Assembly: GCF_014879975.1 (NCBI RefSeq)
Contig: NZ_CP062501.1
Coordinates: 186,001 to 250,000, forward strand
Source of the DNA: Vibrio bathopelagicus
Lineage (GTDB): Bacteria > Pseudomonadota > Gammaproteobacteria > Enterobacterales > Vibrionaceae
Length of the DNA stretch: 64,000 nt
Direction: 5' to 3'
Shown here: positions 58,804 through 64,000 of the stretch, in pieces
Layout of the letters: every line of letters begins with the position of its first letter
Numbering within the stretch: the first letter of the stretch is position 1
Made by a program: the position numbers and the translations under genes
The notes under the pieces: generated by a model
Database searches by the model: none
Told to the model about the DNA's origin: nothing
Seen by the model: only the letters and a program-made list of their open reading frames with translations

Positions 58804-58827
58804 AAGCCCGCATCTGCGGGCTTTTTT
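58804..58827 (+). terminator. Terminator of the aldehyde dehydrogenase operon
   Basis: Nine-base arms AAGCCCGCA (58804-58812) and TGCGGGCTT (58815-58823) with a two-base loop, then a T-run. Confidence 0.88.
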
Positions 58828-58883
58828 GTATGAGCGAAATGATCTTCAACGATCTTAATTGACATATCTTTGACATTCACACT

Positions 58884-58901
58884 CTAGACCGACCGGTTTG
58901 T
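58884..58901. promoter_or_regulatory. NemR-box-like operator upstream of the alcohol dehydrogenase gene
   Basis: CTAGACCGACCGGTTTGT, the same 18 bases as at 56799-56816, 43 bases before the start codon. TTGACA lies nine bases upstream of TAGACC. Two identical copies at two promoters indicate one shared regulator, not encoded in this window. Confidence 0.7.
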
Positions 58902-58944
58902 ATTGGTTATTGTTTAGTCATCAAATAGAAATGAGGTAAACACC

Positions 58945-60138
58945 ATGACTACCAATAACTTTAACTTTCAACTGAAAACCATTGTTCACGCTCAAGATAA
59001 CGGTATCGAAAATATTCCATCTTTATTCTCTCGATTAGGCGCAAAACGCGTTGTGCTTTTTTCTGATAAAGGATTGGAATCATTGGGCTTCGTTGAGCAA
59101 TTCTCGGCACTGTTTGTTAATCCGGAAGCTAGCCAAGATGCGGCGCAGCTCGTCGGTGTGTATACCGATATTGCACCAGATGCGACGTGCGACAACATTA
59201 ACGCTGCGATTGAGTTTGCGAACAACTTGAATGCAGACGCTATTTTATCTGTGGGTGGGGGCAGCGTGATTGATGCTTCTAAAGGCGTGAAATACGCACT
59301 TCATAAACAGATCGATGATATCCGCACTGTGATTGCAGGTGGTGGCTTTATGGAAGTGTGGCCAAACAACGAAGACATTCGAGTTCCTCATATTGCCGTA
59401 CCGACAACCGCGGGAACTGGCGCGGAAGCCTCTCCGATTGCTGTTTTTTACAACGAGCATGAAAACATTAAGGCAAGTTTAGTCGCGTCTGGTTTAGAAG
59501 CTGACATCGCGATCCTGGATCCTACAGTTACGACCAAATTACCTGCTCACCTTACTCGTTCCACTGCGATGGATGCACTCACACATGCGGTTGAAGCGAT
59601 TGTCTCGCCAATGAGCAATTCTTTTACCAATGCTTACGGTATTCAAGCTGCAAAACTGATTGTTGAAAATTTACCCGTGGCACTTGAGGAACCTGAAAAC
59701 CTCACGGCACGCGGCAATCTTCTTCAAGCGAGCACGATGGCGATCTCGGCATTTTATTCATCGCTAGGTGGCATTCCAATTCATAACTGTGCTCATGCCT
59801 TTGGTGCGATTAGCCATATCCCGCATGGCGACGCCAACACGGTATTGATGCCAGTTGTGATTGAGGCGCTACCCGAGTTCTACATGCCGAACGCAATTAA
59901 ACTGGCTCAAGCATTCTCGCTTGATAGCACAGGAACGGACGAAATGATTTACCAACGAGTTTTGGATTTCTTACATAACTTTCAAACCCAAGTTGGTGCG
60001 ATGAAGCGTTTCAGTAGCTGGGAATTTGATGACCAAGAGAAGCGCAATATTGCTCAAGCAATTGAGAAAGACATCTGCTTCCAGTTCTACCCAATCTCAA
60101 AACAAACGATTGAACAGATTATAGAAAAAGCGATTTAG
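58945..60138 (+). CDS. Iron-containing (type III) alcohol dehydrogenase
   Basis: A 397-residue group III dehydrogenase. NAD-binding SVGGGSVIDASKGV, then IAVPTTAGTGAEASPIAV, and metal ligands D in DIAILDP-x-MDALTHAVEAI with histidines in HAVEAI and HNCAHAFGAISHIPHGD. Family members interconvert alcohols and aldehydes with an iron or zinc ion. Sharing an operator with the aldehyde dehydrogenase operon, it probably acts with it on one aldehyde. Substrate unknown. Confidence 0.9.
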   Translation: MTTNNFNFQLKTIVHAQDNGIENIPSLFSRLGAKRVVLFSDKGLESLGFVEQFSALFVNPEASQDAAQLVGVYTDIAPDATCDNINAAIEFANNLNADAILSVGGGSVIDASKGVKYALHKQIDDIRTVIAGGGFMEVWPNNEDIRVPHIAVPTTAGTGAEASPIAVFYNEHENIKASLVASGLEADIAILDPTVTTKLPAHLTRSTAMDALTHAVEAIVSPMSNSFTNAYGIQAAKLIVENLPVALEEPENLTARGNLLQASTMAISAFYSSLGGIPIHNCAHAFGAISHIPHGDANTVLMPVVIEALPEFYMPNAIKLAQAFSLDSTGTDEMIYQRVLDFLHNFQTQVGAMKRFSSWEFDDQEKRNIAQAIEKDICFQFYPISKQTIEQIIEKAI

Positions 60139-60185
60139 TCGTCTCATTAAGTATTCAAAAACTCACTGTAAATCGAGGGCAAATT

Positions 60186-60251
60186 ATGAAGATCGAAAAC
60201 GTCTTGCTATCAAGCTTGTGCATCATCGCGCCATTCCTACTTTTCGCCTAA
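60186..60251 (+). CDS. Possible 21-residue small membrane peptide
   Basis: An ATG at 60186 with GAGGG eight bases upstream opens a 21-codon frame: a charged start MKIEN and a hydrophobic rest ending in FLLFA. It could be a small membrane protein, a leader, or chance. It lies between the alcohol dehydrogenase and Sel1-repeat genes. Confidence 0.3.
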   Translation: MKIENVLLSSLCIIAPFLLFA

Positions 60252-60298
60252 TTCACTCGACAGGGACGTTGTGATCTTTATTCCCGAGGAGGAAATAA

Positions 60299-60715
60299 AT
60301 GTTCAATAAACGTTTAACTACCGTGACTCTGATTGGTGCTTTGGCTGTCCTGCTTTTTGCCAAAGTAAGCGTTGGAAGCGAAAGCTCCACGGCTTTATCT
60401 GAACAGCATCAAGATGCCGTGCAGCTGTTGGATGAAGCCTATGAAGGACAGTCTGAGGCACAACTTGCTCTCGCTTATCGGTATTTGAGCGGTAATGGTG
60501 TTGAGCAGAATGACGAGAAAGCGGCGGAATGGTTTGAGACCGCAGCCAGTGCCGGTAGTCCTGAAGCTCAAACACAGCTTGGCCTAATGTACTTCTCTGG
60601 AAGTGGCGTTCAGGTTAGCCAAGCGGAGGCTGTCACCTGGATCGGTATGGCAGCAGCTCAAGATTATGACCCTGCGCTCGACTTATTACATTGGATGTCC
60701 CAAGCCGCGCACTAA
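60299..60715 (+). CDS. Sel1-repeat protein
   Basis: A 138-residue exported or membrane-anchored protein. A hydrophobic N-terminal segment (about 8-25) is followed by two Sel1-like repeats, SEAQLALAYRYLSGNGVEQN and PEAQTQLGLMYFSGSGVQVS, and a partial third. Such helical repeats bind partner proteins. GAGGAGG precedes the ATG. It sits 111 bases before the sulfatase gene and may belong to the same transcript. Role unknown. Confidence 0.82.
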   Translation: MFNKRLTTVTLIGALAVLLFAKVSVGSESSTALSEQHQDAVQLLDEAYEGQSEAQLALAYRYLSGNGVEQNDEKAAEWFETAASAGSPEAQTQLGLMYFSGSGVQVSQAEAVTWIGMAAAQDYDPALDLLHWMSQAAH

Positions 60716-60826
60716 TTCAGATTCTACTCCGTGTTAATTGCAGAAAAGTTAATCACAGAAAAAATTAATCACAGCTATTGGAGACGTCTTATGTAGACAT
60801 TCAAGAAATCCCTACTATTCACAGCG

Positions 60827-62536
60827 ATGGCCGCCGCAAGTAGCGCAGCCTTCGCCGCCGAATCAGACAAGCCGAACATCGTTGTTATTGTCGGCGATGA
60901 TGTTGGCTTTGCTGATACCCAGCCTTATGGTTCAGAAGTCGAAACTCCGAACTTGATGGCGTTAGCTGAAGAGGGGGTTAAATTCACTAACTTCCATGCA
61001 TCACCGACTTCATCAGTAACTCGGTCAATGATGTTAACCGGAGCGAATAGCCACGAGGTTGGGCTAGGTACCTTTGATTATGCTGTCTATCCGGGTGCGA
61101 TTGGTAAACCGGGCTATGAAGGTTACCTCACTAAGAAGGGCGTCACGGTAGCTACGCTACTTAAAGAAAATGGATATAACACATACCTATCAGGCAAGTG
61201 GCACTTAGGCCACGAAGATGGCTTTTTACCCGATGATCGAGGGTTTTCTGAAAGTTACGGTATTCTAGCGGGTGGTTCGAATCACTTTAATCGCGACATG
61301 ATGTTCCCAGCCAAAAACGCGGCTACCGCTGAAGCGCTTCAAAAAGGTGACATTCCCGGTGTTGAAGTTGAGCCAACTTATCGCAACGGCGAGGTGGTTG
61401 AGGATAAATACAAAGGCGAGTACTCCGACCAAGTTTACACTAACGAACTCATCAAGATGATCGATGGCAAGAAAGACGACGGTAAGCCTTTCTTCGCTTA
61501 TCTTCCTTTCACTGCCATACACCTGCCGTTGCAAGCGCCAGAGTCGGCATATCAAGACAAGGTTGACTACTATGTTGAGCATGGTTGGGATTCGATTCGC
61601 GAAGACCGTTTTCAACGCATGAAAGAGATGGGCGTGATTCCAAAAGACGCTGACATTTCTGGCCGTAATTCATTAAGTCGACCTTGGGACTCGCTCTCTG
61701 AGAAAGAACAAAAATGGTACGGCAAGAAAATGGCTGTTGCGATGGGCATGATGGAAATGCAGGACCAACAAGTCGGTCAGATAGTCGATTACCTAAAAGA
61801 AATTGGGGAATACGACAATACCTACATTATGTATCTCGCGGATAACGGCCCAGAAGCTGCGGATATTACCGGCGAAAATATCAGTGATTTGATCCGAACC
61901 TGGACCGCTCATCACTTCGATAATTCGACTGAAAACTTGGGTAAGGCAAACTCCAGTGTGTCACTTGGTCCTGAGTGGGCAAGTGCTTCAACCGGAGGCC
62001 TATCTTGGTACAAAGCGTACACAGCAGAGGGCGGTATCCGTGTGCCGTTTATCGTTAAACCAGCAAAAGCGCTTTTAGAAGATGAAGATGCGTTGCAACC
62101 CGGCACCCAAACTGATGACTTGTCACAAGTAAAAGACATCGCGGCCACCATTCTTGAAATCGCCGACGTACAACACCCAGGAACGGAGTATCAGGGCAGA
62201 GAAGTGGCGCCGATGAGTGGTGTGAGCTTGTTGCCTTATTTCAAAGGTGAAACGGCAGAGGTGCACAGTGCCGATAATGCGATTCCATTTGAACTGTTTG
62301 GTAGTGGCATTTTGCTGAAAGGGGATTACAAGATCATCCGAATTTCTACCGGTATGGGCGGTGACAGTGAATGGCACCTGTACAACACCAAACAGGATCC
62401 GGCTGAGCAACATGACTTAAGAAACCAAATGCCGGATCTGTTCCTTGAAATGGTCGCTGAATATCAAGAATACGAGAAAGCGCAAAATATTGTTCCAGTA
62501 GACGAAGCGTGGAACCCGTTTGAAAACGTGAAATAG
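60827..62536 (+). CDS. Arylsulfatase-type sulfatase with damaged start
   Basis: A sulfatase of 569 residues from this ATG. Metal residues are in VIVGDDVGFAD and YLADNGPE. The formylglycine site is S62 in PTSSVTR, a serine-type site whose usual proline is a valine. The natural start appears to be ATG at 60791, which has GGAG seven bases upstream, but its second codon is TAG (60794-60796). Reading on gives TFKKSLLFTAMAAASSAAFAA, a normal signal peptide. From 60827 the signal peptide loses its charged start and there is no ribosome site. The gene is therefore likely silent or poorly exported unless the stop is an error. The next gene is its maturase. Confidence 0.8.
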   Translation: MAAASSAAFAAESDKPNIVVIVGDDVGFADTQPYGSEVETPNLMALAEEGVKFTNFHASPTSSVTRSMMLTGANSHEVGLGTFDYAVYPGAIGKPGYEGYLTKKGVTVATLLKENGYNTYLSGKWHLGHEDGFLPDDRGFSESYGILAGGSNHFNRDMMFPAKNAATAEALQKGDIPGVEVEPTYRNGEVVEDKYKGEYSDQVYTNELIKMIDGKKDDGKPFFAYLPFTAIHLPLQAPESAYQDKVDYYVEHGWDSIREDRFQRMKEMGVIPKDADISGRNSLSRPWDSLSEKEQKWYGKKMAVAMGMMEMQDQQVGQIVDYLKEIGEYDNTYIMYLADNGPEAADITGENISDLIRTWTAHHFDNSTENLGKANSSVSLGPEWASASTGGLSWYKAYTAEGGIRVPFIVKPAKALLEDEDALQPGTQTDDLSQVKDIAATILEIADVQHPGTEYQGREVAPMSGVSLLPYFKGETAEVHSADNAIPFELFGSGILLKGDYKIIRISTGMGGDSEWHLYNTKQDPAEQHDLRNQMPDLFLEMVAEYQEYEKAQNIVPVDEAWNPFENVK

Positions 62537-62551
62537 AGGAAATGAACCACT

Positions 62552-62585
62552 CGGCTAACCTAGTGCCATCAAGCTTGGTTGGCCG
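62552..62585 (+). other. Hairpin between sulfatase and maturase genes
   Basis: Nine-base arms CGGCTAACC (62552-62560) and GGTTGGCCG (62577-62585). No T-run follows, so it is probably an intra-operon RNA element. Confidence 0.45.
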
Positions 62586-62655
62586 ATGAACACCGTGTAA
62601 AGGAATTACGAATTGTTTTGGCTAATACAATAACTTTTACATCGAGGAATTCTTC

Positions 62656-63903
62656 ATGACGACATTATCACTATCAAACCTGAGTTCGGTTCCGCAGTTT
62701 AACGGCAAGGCGCACAGCAAGCTTCAAGCGTTGGCAAAACCCATTGGTGCGGTGTGTAATATCAGTTGTACTTACTGTTATTACTTAGAGAAACAGCAGC
62801 TGCTTGAATACCCAAAAGGATCTCAATATGTGATGGGTGAAGCGCTGCTAGAACTCTATATCAAGCAGTACATTGAGGGACAGAATACGCCGGAGATTAT
62901 CTTTTCTTGGCATGGTGGAGAGCCTACCTTGCTAGGGATTGAGTACTTTGAAAGGGTCGTATCATTACAGAAAAAATACTGCCCTAGCCACAGCAATATC
63001 AGCAACGACCTCCAAACCAATGGCACCTTGTTGAATGATGCGTGGTGTGAGTTCTTCAAGAAGAATCACTTTATCATTGGTGTGAGCATTGATGGCCCCG
63101 AGCATTTACATAATCATTACCGAACCAATCGTGCAGGCAAGGGCACTTTTTCTCAAACAATGCGTGGTATTCGCTACTTGAAACAGCATAACGTCGAGTT
63201 CGCGACCCTAAGCTGCGTGAATGATGTGACAGGGAAATACCCGTTAGAAGTTTATCGCTTTCTACGTGACGAAGTGGGCTCCAAACAGCTTCAGTTCATC
63301 CCTGTGGTGGATAAGCGCGAGGCTCATACCAACAATCAATGGCTCACCCATCAACAAGCGATCATTCCTGTTTCGGGAGAGGTCGAGTCTTGGAGTGTTG
63401 GTTCTGCGCAATGGGGAGAGTTTCTTTCGACGGTTTTTGATGAGTGGTTCGAACACGATTTTGGCAGAGTGCTTGTGCCTTACTTTGAAAACTTTGTGGG
63501 CGTGTGGATGGGAAGAGACAGCACCATGTGTACCTTGAGTGAAATCTGTGGAAAGGGGCTAGCGGTCGAACCTAATGGTGATGTGTATTCATGCGACCAT
63601 TATGTTTACCCAGAATTTAAGTTGGGTAATATCCACGACAAGCCATTATCAAAGTTAGCGTTTTCACCTACTCAACAAACCTTTGGGTTCTCTAAGCAAA
63701 AGTCATTACCTAAACAGTGCCAAACCTGTGAGTTTAAGTTTGCTTGCCATGGCGAGTGCCCTAAGAACCGAATCATCACCAGTCGTGACGGTGAGGCTGG
63801 GTTAAATTACTTGTGTGAAGGGTGGCTTAAGTTCTTTCAACATATCGACCCGGTGCTCAATGCTTTGCTAAAAGCCAATGGTATAGCGTCACGGATGGGA
63901 TAA
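62656..63903 (+). CDS. Anaerobic-type sulfatase-maturating radical SAM enzyme
   Basis: A 415-residue radical SAM protein. The CxxxCxxC cluster site is CNISCTYCYYLEK near residue 34. The SPASM cysteines for two more iron-sulfur clusters are in TLSEICGKGLAVEPNGDVYSCDHY and CQTCEFKFACHGECPKNR. Such enzymes (anSME/AtsB) turn the active-site cysteine or serine of a sulfatase into formylglycine in the cytoplasm. The neighbouring serine-type sulfatase is the obvious client. Confidence 0.9.
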   Translation: MTTLSLSNLSSVPQFNGKAHSKLQALAKPIGAVCNISCTYCYYLEKQQLLEYPKGSQYVMGEALLELYIKQYIEGQNTPEIIFSWHGGEPTLLGIEYFERVVSLQKKYCPSHSNISNDLQTNGTLLNDAWCEFFKKNHFIIGVSIDGPEHLHNHYRTNRAGKGTFSQTMRGIRYLKQHNVEFATLSCVNDVTGKYPLEVYRFLRDEVGSKQLQFIPVVDKREAHTNNQWLTHQQAIIPVSGEVESWSVGSAQWGEFLSTVFDEWFEHDFGRVLVPYFENFVGVWMGRDSTMCTLSEICGKGLAVEPNGDVYSCDHYVYPEFKLGNIHDKPLSKLAFSPTQQTFGFSKQKSLPKQCQTCEFKFACHGECPKNRIITSRDGEAGLNYLCEGWLKFFQHIDPVLNALLKANGIASRMG

Positions 63904-63964
63904 TCGAATCGCTCACGTGATAAGCAAAAGCTTCTGTAGAAAACGAACAAACCTGAAAAACAAA

Positions 63965-63988
63965 AGGCTCGCTATATAAAGCGAGCCT
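63965..63988. terminator. Terminator at the window end
   Basis: Arms AGGCTCGCT (63965-63973) and AGCGAGCCT (63980-63988). The minus-strand side runs into TTTTGTTTTTC, so it may serve both the maturase gene and a leftward gene beyond the window. Confidence 0.65.
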
Positions 63989-64000
63989 CTTAGTGTGTAG

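Overview
The window reads as Vibrionaceae chromosome, most likely Vibrio of the Splendidus type. Support: gene content (betIBA-choXWV, M28 and M4 secreted proteases, GH20 and KdgM-type genes, diaminopropionate ammonia-lyase), moderate AT-rich composition, and short intergenic regions with compact hairpin terminators. It is rich in catabolic transporters, as expected of the second chromosome, though replicon assignment is inference. I see no tRNA, rRNA, CRISPR array, integrase, transposase or phage gene.

Layout. 1-10.3 kb: mixed single genes (ABC exporter, CtlX-type hydrolase, alpha/beta hydrolase, AraC regulator, GNAT acetyltransferase, EptA lipid A phosphoethanolamine transferase, small outer membrane barrel, isochorismatase-family hydrolase, P-loop ATPase). 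10.4-21.7 kb: a coherent catabolic locus with an RpiR regulator, a D-serine-dehydratase-like PLP enzyme, a D-aminoacylase-type deacetylase, RidA, a sodium:solute symporter, KDG kinase, KDPG aldolase, a KdgM-type porin and a secreted GH20 hexosaminidase. Together these fit uptake and breakdown of N-acetylglucosaminic acid (oxidised chitin ends): deacetylation, deamination to KDG, phosphorylation, cleavage to pyruvate and glyceraldehyde-3-phosphate. 21.8-30.4 kb: a DctB/DctD-like two-component pair and the TAXI-TRAP transporter plus L-2-hydroxyglutarate oxidase operon it probably controls. A textbook sigma-54 promoter and three copies of an 18-bp candidate activator site lie between them. 30.5-34.6 kb: two secreted metallopeptidases. 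35.2-39.0 kb: two lipoproteins of unknown function around an RstAB-like two-component system.

39.3-48.0 kb: a second catabolic locus with diaminopropionate ammonia-lyase, an Lrp/AsnC regulator, an EutA-like racemase-family protein, an M20 amidohydrolase, a DctP-type TRAP transporter and an M24 hydrolase. Its composition resembles ectoine/hydroxyectoine catabolic clusters without matching one exactly, and it holds a degraded coding remnant. 48.5-56.6 kb: choline uptake and oxidation to glycine betaine (betI, betB, betA, choX, choW, choV) with a BetI palindrome at the promoter, followed by a MarR regulator with a TTG start. 56.8-60.1 kb: an aldehyde dehydrogenase, a small membrane protein and an iron-type alcohol dehydrogenase. 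Both enzyme promoters carry the same 18-bp operator, close to the NemR box. 60.2-63.9 kb: a 21-codon small ORF, a Sel1-repeat protein, a sulfatase and its radical-SAM maturase. The sulfatase has a stop codon at codon 2 of its signal peptide and an atypical active-site motif.

The most interesting points are the oxidised-chitin-type locus, the sigma-54 control region at 25.48-25.71 kb, the ectoine-like cluster with its remnant, the twin TAGACC operators and the damaged sulfatase start.
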